Shown in pieces: positions 44,365 through 57,700 of a DNA stretch of 64,000 nt. The stretch spans positions 9,740,879 through 9,804,878 of the forward strand of contig CM034242.1 of assembly GCA_019916065.1 (NCBI GenBank), written 5' to 3'. Numbering within the stretch: position 1 is the stretch's first letter; the number at the start of each line of letters is the position of its first letter. The notes below the pieces were generated by a model that saw only the letters and a list, made by a program, of their open reading frames with translations, was not told where the DNA came from and searched no databases. The position numbers and the translations under genes are program-made. Source of the stretch: Vitellaria paradoxa. Its lineage: Eukaryota > Streptophyta > Magnoliopsida > Ericales > Sapotaceae.

Positions 44365-46262
44365 ATCTTCCTTTTCACATATCAGGCATGAGTCAGAAAT
44401 AGCGACAACCCGTTTCTCCTTTATTGGGATTATGCCAAATCCCACCTATAACAGAAGCGTAACAATAAAAAAGAAAAACTGCACACCACAACAAAAAAGA
44501 CACAAAGATATATGTGGTTTGGCACCAATGCCTATATCCACGGGAGAGAAGAAAAAATTCCACTAATATTATATGAGTACAATGAGAATAAAAATACCCC
44601 AACCCACGCTCTCTAGCTCATTAGTATTATTATCTCCCTCAAACTCACACAATATTCTCACACGTTTTTCTCTCTACCAAAATCACTATTTGTTTGTTTT
44701 TTTTTTTTTGTTTTGTTTTTTTTTTTTTTGGCCATTTTTCTTCTTCTTTCTCTACTAACTTCTCTACACAAGGCTCCTATTAAATACACATCACATTAGT
44801 AGCAATAAAAAGACTTTTGAGTGGTCAAGAAATATCTAGAACAAATACTCTCTTGGACTTAAACCAGCATTGATTCAACCAAATGCATTCCCAATACCAA
44901 ACAACCCATTCTAATAACCTATCCAATAAATGCACAATTAAAGCCATTAAACTATTTCTTCTTATTTTTTCACATGGGTAAAACCCAATAAACACTCCAT
45001 TTTGCTCATGTGACATTGCACCCCCTTGCTCGGGCACCTCACACCCCTTCACCGGGTGCCTATTCAGAAATATTAAAAATCAAATTAGGTGTAAAAGAAA
45101 TCATTTACCTTGCACACATTTTTTGTTTGACTTTTTCAACCAAAACTCCATCAAAGCCTATGAAAGTCCCAAATCTTACTCAATAGTATCTAGATTAAAA
45201 TATCCACAACAAAAATTAACAAGATAAACCAAAGAGACACAGGGATTTGTTAACTAGGGTAAAAAAATTTTTTTGAACTCAAAGGAAAAAACAACCCCGG
45301 ATCCTTAAACGGATCCGACTAAACCTTCTTCACTATAAAATAAGATGTTACAAGGTACATAAAAATGGATTATAAGTTTCTCTAACCAACTACTCATTGA
45401 TATACTTATCTAAAGACCCATTCTAACCTTGTTTGCTAGACATCCCACAATACGCCTCAGCCTGTGAAGAAGAAAACATTCAATACATGAAGAAACTCAC
45501 CCGATCTAATGCACACTCACAGATCTGAGCTAGTTGATGATGAATCTTTACCAAAGATGGTTGGTGATGTCAAGAATCAAGCAAGCTAAGCACCGTCGTC
45601 ATTCCCTTTTAGTTTCTTTCTTAAATAGGTTAAGAGTAGGTGACGTTCTATCCAAAAGATAGGGTTAAAAAGAGAAAATTTCTTTTTATATCAAAAGAGA
45701 GGGTTAAAAAAAGCATTTGGGCAGATCTTAAAAAATCTGGACATCGTCACAGACAGTTCGTGAGCAGTTTCATAGGCAATTCGTGGGCACAAGCTACACA
45801 TGAACTACTCACAAAACACCTTTACATACTAGACAAAAAAATCCAAATGTCACAGGCATCTTATGGGCAGGAACTTCTCACAAACTGCTTGTGAGACATC
45901 CCAACTTTCTGGATAGTGCATTTAAGTCCAAATGGGATATTTATGAAATGCTAAATTAGCAACCACTTCTCTTCCAAATCCAATGCTCTTCTCAACCATC
46001 AACAAGGATGCTTAAACACTCTTTGGCATATGCCTAAGTATCAAAAGACCTAACTTATGACATTCTGCAAAATCTAAAATGAACAATTACAAGTAAAGTG
46101 TTGTCTCGGTTATTGCCAACACAAAAGCTACTCTAAATGACATTTACAGCCTATCAATTGATGTACTTCCTTTTCGATATTGTTCACCACACATAATGAC
46201 TTGCTCATTTGTGCCTTCAAACGCCACACTTATATAACTTGACGCACATAGTTTTTGCTTGC

Positions 46263-47164
46263 TCAGGGTCCATTTGCATGCCACACTTCAACATGAACTT
46301 GAAACTTGTATAGATTTCTTACAATTTTTCCTTGCAATACAAATTTATCATTCTTAAAAACTTCAAAAACTCCATCCCTTGATGTAAAACTAAAACCATT
46401 TGAATCTAACATTCCCAAAGAAATAAAATTTTTCCTTAATCTCGGCACATATCAGACTTTGGTCAACCTCACAATCCTTCCATTGATCATACAAAAACGC
46501 ACTGTTCCTATGCTAGCAACCTTATTTACCATGTAGTTAGCCATCTTAACGACACTTCCATGATTCCATCACAAGGCTCATACGCACAAAAATATTTTTT
46601 ATTTGAACACATATGGAAAGAACAACCGGAATCCATAATCCAATCAAAATTTTTCTTACCTTCCGAAGTCATTGTGAGTAAATCTCCTTCATTTTTAGAA
46701 TAGCTCTAAACAACCGCCACATTGGATTTTTCCTTCTCTTCATCTATCTTCACTTTAAGCTTTGGGCAAAACTTGATTATATGCCCTTCTTCATTACAAA
46801 AGTAACATTTCCTTTTGTCAACACCCTAAGACTCACCACTTCGCGAGTATGAGTGCCCCCTTAGCTTAGACCCATTTTGCCTTGCCATCGTTCGTCCTTT
46901 GGATTGGCTACAATCGAACGAAACCAAAACATGCTCCTCCGATATCTTCTCACTCTCATTCCTCCACATTGACTCATGGGATAGAAGCGTAGCAACCACC
47001 TCGTCAAGCCCAAGAGTATATTTTTCATATATCAATGTGGTCCAGAGATGTTCATACGAAGGCAACAATGAAACTAATAAGAGATTCGCTTTATCTTCCT
47101 CTTCGATCTTTGCACCAATGGCTCCCAACTCCGTAGAGTCGATTGAATTCATCCAAATGATCAT
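46263..47164 (-). pseudogene. copia gag, protease and GAG-pre-integrase fragments
   Basis: In order on the minus strand: gag polypeptide (SLLPSYEHLWTTLIYEKYTL, 47164-46826); a CCHC zinc knuckle CYFCNEEGHIIKFCPKLK near 46800-46755; the aspartic protease motif WIMDSGCSFHMC near 46650; and a GAG-pre-integrase segment (LISLGMLDS-type) at 46448-46263. The pieces lie in different frames or are interrupted by stops, so no functional polyprotein is possible. Confidence 0.75.
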
Positions 47165-47410
47165 TAAAGTTTCTTCCTTTGGACATATGCAATGCGTACA
47201 AATTGTTTCTTTAACAACAACCGATTCGTCAAAGATTTGGATTTATATCTACCCTCCAACTTTGCCTAAATTTATGCCGGATGTGTTTTATTGATGACTT
47301 CCTGGAGAGTGCTATTCCCGAGATACAGTCAAATGGTGTCATTTGCTAGCTCTCTCATCTCCTCCCATTTTTCTTCCTTTATCTCTTTTGGCTTTCAGAC
47401 TTTAGCTTAA

Positions 47411-47569
47411 GTGCCTTCACAAAAACTTCTCTCACCAAAATATTCCTCACCCTTTGTTACCAAAGAGTGAAGTTATTGTGGCTATTAAAAGTGCCTTCAC
47501 CAAACTTCTCTTACCAAAATATTCTTCACCCTTTGTTGCCAAAGAATGAAGTTATTGTGGCCGTTAAAA
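47411..47569. repeat. 80-bp tandem duplication in the copia leader
   Basis: The unit GTGCCTTCAC ... TTATTGTGGC(T/C)(A/G)TTAAAA occurs at 47411-47490 and again at 47491-47569, differing at a few positions. It lies between the copia gag and the 5' LTR. Confidence 0.85.
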
Positions 47570-47624
47570 AGTTCGACTGCAAATCCGGTTCTTTTTCCCC
47601 CCATACTGTAGCTTTGATAGTAAT

Positions 47625-47742
47625 TGTTGAGTGGTCTTAAACCTATCTCATCCCCAAAAGTTAATTTGTAAGAGGAGATTTTCTCTCACACTTATATACT
47701 GACTACCAACCCCTTGCACAGCCAATGTAAAACACCCCAACA
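47625..47742 (-). repeat. 5' LTR of the copia remnant
   Basis: On the minus strand it begins TGTTGGGGTG and ends ACTCAACA, with short inverted termini TGTTG/CAACA. It is followed by ATTACTATCAAAGC, a degenerate form of the TGGTATCAGAGC primer-binding site. Length is 118 bp. It contains the TATATAAG core. Confidence 0.6.
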
Positions 47743-49329
47743 ATATCATTTTATAAGAATTGGATAAGTATATGCATTGGAAACTTTCGACACATATGGT
47801 TAACTTTGAAAACTTAGAGATTGTTCCATGGTACTTTCAGATGCCCAATAGAGGTAACATAACGATGCGTTTTCTATCATATTCCTTGCGTTTCCCAGCA
47901 GTAGGCGTAGATTTTTGGACTCTCAAAACTTTTCCCATTGGCCGCAATTCAGGAAAATGTGCTGCTGGACGGGAAGTCACTTTCCATCTGCTTTTAACTA
48001 TTTCCATGTTGTAAATCAAAGTCAATCGAACACGGGATATATGAGCAATCCGAATCCCAATAGCCAATCTTCTTTTTTTGCATAATTAACTTTGCACCAC
48101 TAAAATCCCTACCCTCTTTGACCAAACTCCACCTCTGCTGTCTGCTTGTGCATGCATTCAAAGGGTACATTAATTTGTCCAAAAAAAAAAAACAAGAAGA
48201 AAGAAGAATTTATATATACGCACTCTAATCTCACATGTAATAAGTTATACAAAATACCCAATTAGACTACTTGTAACTGATAGTTTGTAATTAAGGGTCA
48301 ATTTAATTTTAATGGTAATATTGTTTTATGCAAAAAAATTAATAATATTTTTTAATTAATTTCTATGGCATTAGTGTGAATATTGTACTATCATAAGAAT
48401 TACAAGTTCTTTCAACAATATTGTTTGGAAGCAAAGAATGAGAAAGCTGTTTGTTCTCATTGATTTGTTCTTCACCATTTGTTTTGATTTATGATCTCGT
48501 GAGGTTGATTTTTGGAGTTTTAGCTGATTATTTATTATGTTCAAAGTTGAAGATATACTTCGGGATTTCCAATTAAAAGTCCCTCAGGTACGACCCATAT
48601 CAATGGGCCAACAATTATGTGACTTAACCATATTGAACACTGACATCCATTAAACCCTAAAAAGGAGGATGACCTGGCAACCCTCGAAAGTCAAGCCTGC
48701 AATAGTTGATTTGAAGCTCTGAGATTAGGGTGGGTTTTCTTTAGGAAAGGGGAGATTGATATCGACTTCAATGTTAATTCCATGATAATGAGGTTCGAAA
48801 TTATTAGATTCAGATTTATTCATTTTTTTTAACTTAAAAATGTATGGATGTAACTGAACTGTTGAATTATTATTTATTAAATCTTATGTTAAATTACACT
48901 TTTTTTATCACACTTTGTATCTAACAATCAAGCTTTGTGTAATTGATTTAAGGGAAATCTGGAAGGTAAGAAAATAGGTGAGGGGAAAAAATAAATAAAT
49001 GTTTTTTTTTGTTTGATTTGAAAAAAGAAGTGGAGGAAGATAAAATTTCTTTCTTTACCCACCATTGTTTTGTTCATCTAATTTGAGAGGAAGTAGAAGA
49101 GAAAAATGTTAAAAAAAATGGATATAATTTATTTTTAAATAATTTTTATACAAAATTTAATTATTATACATAAACACACGCACACACACATATATATCTA
49201 TATATTATATCTCACACATTTAATTCCCTCAATGATAAAGTAAAATTCATGTGATATTAAAATCAGTACGTTAAAGCATATATATTGCTAACAACAAACC
49301 CCAACCTAATTCACATAATAAAATTTTTT
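47743..49329. other. Intergenic DNA
   Basis: No gene is supported. Overlapping short frames on both strands at 47760-48182 have no recognisable family. (CA)n and (TA)n tracts lie near 49164-49205. Confidence 0.35.
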
Positions 49330-49648
49330 GGGTGAATTACATAAATTACTTTTACAATTTATATCTTATCCCACTTTAGTCTCTATACTTTAATTGTAAC
49401 AGTTAACCTCCCTATAATTATAGTCAAGTTTTATTTTGGTTCTTCTTGTAACAACTGTTAAGAAAATTAACGAAAAAATATCAATTTGCCTCATATGTTA
49501 TTGACATGTATCATTTTTTTGTTAATAAATTTAAGGGAACAACTAAAGTAACACTTGAGAATAACTATAAGAGTTAACTATTATAATTGAAATTATAGGG
49601 ATTAAAATGAAATTCATTACAAGATGATTTATGCTATGAAATAGCATA
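49330..49648. repeat. Foldback element with about 140-bp inverted arms
   Basis: The left arm (about 49340-49470) contains TTTAGTCTCTATACTTTAAT and AACAGTTAACCTCC. The reverse complement of the right arm (about 49505-49640) contains TTTAATCCCTATAATTTCAA and AATAGTTAACTCTT in the same order. There is no ORF in it. It has the same structural type as 2258-2706 but a different sequence. Confidence 0.6.
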
Positions 49649-50094
49649 ACTTAGGGAACAACGGCGACTATCCCACGCTTGCTTAATTATCGTACAAGTG
49701 CAATAATCTCCAACCCCTATAACCATGGTCCTTTTGAATTGAGATTTACCATTTCAAATTCTTACCACACCGACACAATCAAAGATAATCTCGAAAGATG
49801 TCTCGCTTGCATAGTTTTCTTCGCCTTCCAACTTGCGAGCCCCATAATTCAACCCCTCCATTATTAATTTAACCCATATTCAATTAAACAATCAATACTA
49901 ATTAGAGTTAATTTGAAGTACTAGTTTGTTACTATATGTGTGTGCATATAAACTAGTAATAATTCATGTGTATGGCACTTTGAATAAAATTAGTATTAAA
50001 TCTCTTATATAGTTAAAACTTTGAATAAAAAATTCAAATTAAAAAAATTATGATAATTTATAAATTTTAATTTTTTTCAAAACTTTAGGCCCTA

Positions 50095-50358
50095 GCACCT
50101 GAACTCGGCTCTCTTGCCCTTTTTGTTTTTGCTTTTGTAAATCTCAGCCATTCATTTTTATCTAATGGCTGATAATATAAACTAAATTTGTAATAAATGC
50201 AAAAATAATTACAATGCAAGAATTAAAAAGGAAAAATAAATATAATGGGACCCACTACAAAATATATTGTTAATCCTTAAATGAAAATGAAGAGCTGAGA
50301 TTTATAAAAGTAGAAAAAGAGCATAAACAAAAAGTGTCGTGGAGTCGGATCCCTAACA
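50095..50358. mobile_element. MITE-like element with long inverted ends
   Basis: The left end (about 50098-50170) has ACTCGGCTCTCTTG, CTTTTTGTTTTTGCT and TTTGTAAATCTCAGC. The reverse complement of the right end (about 50285-50356) has ACTCCACGACA, CTTTTTGTTTATGCT and TTTATAAATCTCAGC. The arms are about 75 bp with a loop of about 115 bp. Confidence 0.6.
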
Positions 50359-51747
50359 ACTACTATATCTGTTTAAGTCTCTCTCCAATTAATTTTTGAT
50401 AAGCATAATAAAAAAAAACACAAATTATGATATTTTAATTTGAAAAGTTTAACTTTCTATAAAACATAATTGAGTAAAATTTAAATTGGTAGTTTTGATT
50501 TACATATGATCTCCATCACCCTTAAAATATGGTGAAATTTAAAATGTCCAAACTATTTATCTGCTAGTGGAGTCCACTATAATAAGAATTGAGTGAGAAG
50601 TTAAAAATATAAAAAATAATACTAATCGTTAAATGAAATAAAAAAAATAATTCTTAACTATTAAATATTAATTTATGAGAACGGTATTTTCAAAAACTGT
50701 CTTGTTTTATTATATAAATTAGTATACCAAAATTATATTGGCAACCTCGCACATGCATTTATAATTTTTAGTTCTACAGGGTTATGTTAATTGGAAAAAT
50801 CAGTGAAAACTCTTAAATCGAATTAAATTTGTTTTTCTTTTTAGTTCAATTTTTATTTTAAATCAACGGTCCGATTATAATTTGAAAAATCAAAAATTCA
50901 AACGGTTTAATTTGACTTACAATTTGAAAGGTCAGTTAACTAAACAGTGCTATTTTTAAATTTAATGCGCATAAATATATAAATTTAAATATATTACTCG
51001 ACTATTGTTAGCGTTGAAAGAAAATTGTAAGAAAATTGAATCATACAAATTCAGGTAGATTCGTAGCTTCTTCCCTACAATTATCTTTTAGGAGGTATTC
51101 AAGAGCCATAGTCAATGTTTGAAAATTTTCCACACTAGCATTATGTACTTTTTTAGACAAAGGGATTCAGAAGTTGAGATTCAATTTTAAGAGTTAAAAT
51201 TATACTTTCAATCTTTGAATTCTTATGAAAGTTTATCCAACGGTGAAAAACAATCATAATTGAAATTAAGAGGAGCAACAATTCACAATAATATCACCTT
51301 ACGTTACATTATGCATAATGCCCCCATTAGATAAAAGAAAAGAAAATTATAAATAATGTATAATGCCCCTATTGGATAATAGAAAAGAAAATTTTAAATG
51401 CACCGCACTCCTAGGATTCCATAGCCCAAAAAGCACAATTCATTGTGAGAAAGAATGCAATATGAAAAGTTTAAAGCAGAATGCATTTAGCATTTTCCTA
51501 AAAGAAATGGTTATATGACACGATTAAATGTTGCCCACGTTATTCAAATTAGCAAAAGGTAGGTTGTCCGTCCTTGGCACTACCAAAATTGTCATATCAA
51601 AATTATACAAGCATCCCAAAAGAAGACCCACATAAAGCATATGATAATTATAAAACAAAAATATGGAGGGAGGGAAAAAGAACAAGGAGACAGCAATGAA
51701 ACACTACATATAGATTCTGAATCAATTGCAGTCAATAATTTGCATAA
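50359..51747. other. AT-rich intergenic DNA, small tandem repeat
   Basis: A roughly 50-bp tandem duplication at about 51310-51405 repeats TAATGCCCC(C/T)ATT(A/G)GATAA and AGAAAAGAAAATT. The part nearest 51748 should be the 3' UTR of the minus-strand gene. No other gene is seen. Confidence 0.45.
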
Positions 51748-54700
51748 TCATCTGACTTCAGCTTCAGTGGTGGAAGTGGAAGCTTTTTCTGGGATATGTT
51801 GGTTTGCCTCAGATTTTTTCGGACTTGCAATTCTTTCCGCTTCGGCTTGCTCAACGAAAGCCTGCGCTTGCATCGCTTTCATCATCTCCTTCATTGTCTT
51901 CTCCTCTCCTTCAAGCTGCTTTTTCATTATAATCTCAGCCTCCTTGTCAATTGGCTTGAAATAGTCTTCAATGGCAGCCTCCTGAGCACAAGCATACAGT
52001 TATTCAAACACTTAAATCCAAGACAAGCAACTGCAAGAATAAGCAAAGATGTCAACAAAATCAAAACTGGATATCCAGTTGAAAGCACAGTGGAGAGGAT
52101 TAACCCACTTGTGGTAAAAGATTTGTATCAAATAAGCCAAGCATCACCCATTGTTTCGAGTGGTAGAGTTCAGATACTGCAACATCCTCTTCTAATTGTT
52201 AACTAGATTAAAACATATATTCAAAAAAGAAGGTATACCCAGACTCTAACAAGAAACTGTGCAAAATAAAAATACTAGGTGTAGGTACACGGCCATGCCA
52301 GTGCAATGTCAGCATCACAGCAAAACCTGCCACATCAGCACAACTGGGCCTCTATCAGGGGGCATAACCCTCCCACAGTCACATCATTCATGGCACCTTT
52401 GAGGGACCCCACAGACCCACACTGCTGCTGGAGGGCCTCCCTCACATGCCTCCATGCCACACGAACTACTCACATGTCCCCTCATGGCAAGCCTCCCACT
52501 CAGGATTTTCTGCAGCACTCTTCATGAACCTCAATACTTAGTACTAGAACGCTTACCCTAGGTTAAGAGCAAGGCTCCAGGACACTCTTGCCTAGGAACC
52601 TCCCTCCCGCCAACAAGCACCCCCTGTAGAGGGGTCAATTAGACCGTGTCATGCCCACTCTAATTTATAAAACAGTTCTAAATTTGATTTTTAAAGATTT
52701 TCTTTTTGGTTTTTAATTTAAAAAGAAATCATGTATTAGAGGCATTTGTGCCTCTATTAACAAGCTAAATCTACAAAATAAGTTAATAAATTATAACTAA
52801 TTAAATTACCTTTTTATAAAAAATTTGTAGGATTGGAGAGTCATTCCATTTGATATGTCAACAAAATCAAAACTGGATATCCAGTTGAAAGCACAGTGGG
52901 GAGGATCAACCACTTGTAGTAAAGAATTGTACCCAATAAGCCAAGCATCACCCATTGTGTCGACACAGCCTTAAATTTGATTTTTAAAGGTTTTCTTTTT
53001 GGTTTTTAATTGAAAAAAAAAAACGTATATTAGAAGCATTTGTGGCTCTATTAACAAGCTAAATCTACAAAATAAGTTAATAAATTTGAAACTAATTAAA
53101 TCACCCTTAAAAAAAAAAATGGCAGGATTGGTGGATCATACCATTTGATTAGCGGGTCATGTTATGTTGGCCCTCTTGGGCCTAATACCTGAGCGTTACC
53201 TTATTATAGCAGATTGCGCTGACATGACATGAAGACGCTTTCAACGAGTTGTGTTGTGTCGGACTGGCCCATTGACACCCCTAACCCCAGATGTCTCGTG
53301 GCCCTATTATTTACTCGAGAGATCATCGAGGACCAACAGCTTAGTGGCTAAAAGATTCCTTGAAGCTCCCTCTACGGGTCTAGAGAGAGAGGCACTACCT
53401 AGCAAACCAACTAGAATGTGCTCACTTGTATGGTACCACTGCGATCCACCTATCATCCAAGAATGCGGGAACATTGCCACTACCTGGCTGGGGTGCCCTC
53501 CCACTGACATTTGGGTCAGTCGTACAGAGTTGGTCACCTACATCGGAGACCACCATTCTGGGCGCGTGGAGGCAACCTTTATGGCCTAACCTTTCCCTCA
53601 TAAATATCCTCCTTGGGATACCTCTCATTCATTCTAACCCTTCACCATAGTCAAACCTCACTCTGGTACTCTCTCTCTCTCTCACTCTAACTTGCCCTGT
53701 CCTGCTCATGTGAAACCCCCGAATAGAATCTCTCTAATTATTTTATTTATTTAGGTTCGTAAATATTTAATTTATTTTGGGCTTAGTAGTGCTCTGGGTC
53801 AAGGGCCCAATTGTTTGTCTATATGGTTAAATTAGAAATTAATGCATGTACTACATTTGATTGATTATTAGGGCAATAGACACATCCGGTATGTTATGTC
53901 ATTCTTGATGATGTGAACTAAGCAAGCAGATACCATAGGTTACGATGGCTTAGGTGTTGTGCATCCTTAGTATCAAAGCCCATAAATTTGCTATCGATAT
54001 GGTAGACCTCAGCATTAGAGCCCCTACAGGCACTAGTTCACATGACAAGGGATAAAATAGATTTTTAAATCATTTCTAGATCAATTACATATCATAGCAT
54101 TATATCTGGTTCAAAAGTTATGTTTACGTGTTTTGGTTGGAACTTCGAGTACATGCTGTGATTGTGATACTGTCATATCGACTAGGGTTTATCTTGATTA
54201 ATGTTATATTTTCTATCTTGTTTACATGTGATTCCTTTATATAGGCACCTAGGGTTTGGAATACCAAGTTTAATAGCTCATGCTTACTCACTTTTGCAGG
54301 TAGTACTTAAGGGACTGATTTTGGTTACCCAAAGTAACTAGAATTGGTCAACCTATTCAATCAATCAATTTTCTTGTTCGGACCCAAATTATGGGTATAG
54401 TTATGTTTCAAGCTTACTAGTTATTTATTATTTATATAATGGTAAACTACTGGCTGAAATGTGATTTTTCCGTATAATATACAATACCATGTATAAATTA
54501 ACAATTTTCCTTGGATTTAAAGGGATTTATCTAGATGCTTTGTTGCTTACTACTATTTTTCTTTTTTTTTTCCCCCTTTTTTTTGGAAAGGCGCTTTGTT
54601 GCTTAGTACATTTATAGTGTACTTCTAGGAAGCACAGATACTCCAAAATAGGTGCCGTATCCGTATCCAACACGTATTGAATACACATACTCTTCAGATA

Positions 54701-57700
54701 CTTCAAGATACGTATCGAATACACCACATGACGTATCCTATTATTTTATTATTTTTCTTCAAATATATAATTAAGACAAATCTGGATTTAAGTGGCTGAA
54801 ATTCCTAAAATTATAAAATCTTATAATTTATATTTTGTATATTGAATTATAAAGTAAATTAATTTTGTTGTGAATATTTTATTCATATATATAACTAATA
54901 AATATATGCAAAATTTATATTTTTTGGGCGTATCCCTACTTCATCCACATCCTCATTTTTTAAAAATTGCCGTATCCGTATCTATACTTGTATCATAGCC
55001 GTATCCTGTATCTATATCCATGCTTCTTATGTGTACTTGTTCGACATTGACAGTGTACTTGTTTCACATTGAAACTTGATTTTGTAAGTTGGGCTGTTTG
55101 ACTTTGCCTTAACTTAGAGTTCCTTATCTTAAATTTTAATTAGTCCCATTAGCTAATATCATTTACCCTTGTGTTGAACCTGCGGCGTGACAGCTCGAGC
55201 CCTGCCATTGACAACAATCAACGTTGTTCCCAATAGGCTAGAAGCCTAGAACATCCACGGAGCCTCAGTAACCCACATTAGGCATCATTGGATTGTTAGG
55301 TACTTCTTTGATAACAATTCTAGAACTCCAAAAATGATGGAATATACAAGGACAACTGCATCAGACTTTTAAATTATACTAGAAAAACTGCAGCAAACCA
55401 ATACAACAATTACAGTGGCATGCAGTTCATTCTTATAACGTGGAACCTCTTTTCAAAAAACATTCAAACATGTATGCTACACTTGAAAGATAAATGCACG
55501 GAGGGAAAAGAAAAGTCAAAATAAAAAATGTGGGAAAATAAAATGAAGTGAAAAGGTCAAACTTAGATAATTTTTTGGTTAACTCAGAAAATAAATAGAT
55601 TCATATGTCAAAAAAAAAAATTATTATTTTTTAAGTGTAAAAAATAACATGTACTAGTTATTTTATTTCCCTCCCATTATCTTTCCCCTGATAATTCTTG
55701 ATCTACCTCCCCACACACACAGAGACACAGACACACAAACACACACACACACAAAAATAATCCACTAATTCAAAATCATGTTAGAAGGATGACAAGCGAA
55801 CAACCCCAGTAAAGAACATCTGTATTAAACCCTACACTCGACTAAGATCCCTAGTACACAAGAGAAAAGAATGAATGCTCAACCGAACTTCATTTCCCAA
55901 TCCAAAAGGACCAAAACTATCATTCATCTTCTTCGATAGACTCCATAGTGCCCAAACAAGAAGTTTAATCACATGGGAGGTTCCACCCATATAGTTACTA
56001 AAAAGGACCCAAATCTGGCTACTGGAAACCTAGAAACTATTAAGATCAAAAGAATATGCACACAGATTCATCTTTTCTTTTCTTTTCTTTTCTACTTTTT
56101 CTTTTGCATTAAAACGCATCGGAGCACAACCCCACACATCTAAGGTATAACACAAAAACCTATAGCCATATATTAACCATATATACAAGATACATAACAC
56201 AACAACTTAATTCTTGTAAAAGTCATTTTCTTAGTCGGTAAATTAAACCAAAAATTTATGACTGTTGATCATCTACTGTACTTGAAGTAAGTCAACCATA
56301 CATAAAAGATGTCAATACCAAAACTTACTTCCATGTATGTTGCAAAATCGCAAAATTCAATATCAATAAAATGAAAACTAGTAAGTAGATAAGTTAATAG
56401 GAAAGAAAAACTCACTGTTTCTTCTAACTTTTTATTTAATGCTTGCATCTCCTCAACCATACGGCGAACCTCTGACAAAATCATCTGTTCAGGGATCCTT
56501 TGTACGGCTGCCTTCTTCTCTTCTGCCTGGAGTGATAGATAGAGCTTTAATTTGAAGGCGGGGTTTCTTTACCAAAGAGCAAAAAACATGATCACCACAT
56601 AGATGCTTGCATTTTTGTGTATTAGAACTGATGAATGAAGAGTTGGTCTGACCAAAATCAGCAAGTCCACCAGTAAAATTGACCAGAACAGCATCACACT
56701 CTCTGGTTCGAACTGAAGCAAGCGCTAGAGTTGACGCTTAAGCTTGCATTTTAATTGGGCTTAGTGGGCTTCCAAGCTGTATCCAGATTGGCCAAACTCA
56801 AATTATATATCTAGCTCTTTAAACGATGAAATTTTGTATGTGTTTATAAATGCATATGCAAATATATTAGCTAAGTTGGTAAAGTAGTCAGTCCTTTAGC
56901 ATAAAGGTCCTGGGTTCAAGTGATTATCAAACAACTGGTTAATAACCATCCTAATGTGAACAACTTTAAACTGTTGAGGACCCAAAATAGATTAGTTAGG
57001 AAAGTGAAAGGATTTGTTCTAAGAACTAGAAAAGAGTTTGCAAAAAGATTAGAGAAAATCAACGAACATTTTGGTTATTTTGCCAATTCTCTCATCTTGG
57101 AGAATTTGAGTTACTCTCGAATTAAACCCAATTTTATTTCATTTTCTTTCCATTTCCCTTCATTTTCTTCTCAACCAAACGGTAGAATAATGGGATAACA
57201 ACAATTGGTATCAGAGCCATTCCTTCTTGAAATGACAGAAGACACCAGAGAATTTACAGAGTTACAGAATCAATTAATTGCAATGCAGAAAATGTTTGAA
57301 GTCAGATTCAATGATCAAGACAAGAAGATGAGCGAGCATAAGATTTATCAAATCAAGTGCTTGCACTCACCAGTTCTGGAAATCACAATCAAGTAGCAAT
57401 TCAAGAAGGTGCATCATCTCAAAAAGTTTGTCATCATCCAAGAAGAAACCCTAATCTTCTTGGAAGACCAAGTTGCCATGAACAAAGAGAACACAACCTT
57501 CAACACCAAGCAATTCATCAGCCGGCGATTCTCCGAAACCTTAGTCCTAGAAACAGAGAAGTCAAGTAATTTTATCAAGATTGTTTTAACTGACCGACCT
57601 CCCAATCGACATAGACCCTTCTTCATGGTTGCTCCAAATCGAAGGAAGAAATCAAGAAAAGTGACAAGCAAGTGAAGTCGGTGATTCTTCATTTGCCATT

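Larger units (their letters stand above)
44263..47742 (-). mobile_element. Ty1/copia retrotransposon remnant with LTR-like ends
   Basis: On the minus strand the order is: LTR piece (47742-47625), degenerate tRNA-iMet-type primer site, gag with CCHC knuckle, protease, GAG-pre-integrase, then decayed sequence. Next is a purine-rich tract (AAAAGGAAGA) directly before a second LTR piece starting at 44364. The LTR pieces share TGTTGGG, a (C/T)AGTATATAAGTGT promoter core and an ATGAGATAG(A/G)T phrase. Integrase, RT and RNase H are not recognisable. The element is inactive. Confidence 0.7.

Noticed and set aside
44573..44758. Frame ending in a long run of Phe and Leu codons
   Set aside because: Low-complexity translation of a poly(T) tract inside the copia remnant.
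46899..47294. 131-codon plus-strand frame
   Set aside because: Antisense of the copia gag region, which is the recognisable strand.
53251..53650. Overlapping frames in a G/C-richer intronic block
   Set aside because: Four overlapping frames on both strands with no family signature; more likely a repeat than a gene.
53965..53990. Possible primer-binding site (TTAGTATCAAAGCCC) suggesting an LTR element
   Set aside because: Only a partial match to TGGTATCAGAGCC, and no LTR pair or internal domain could be found around it.
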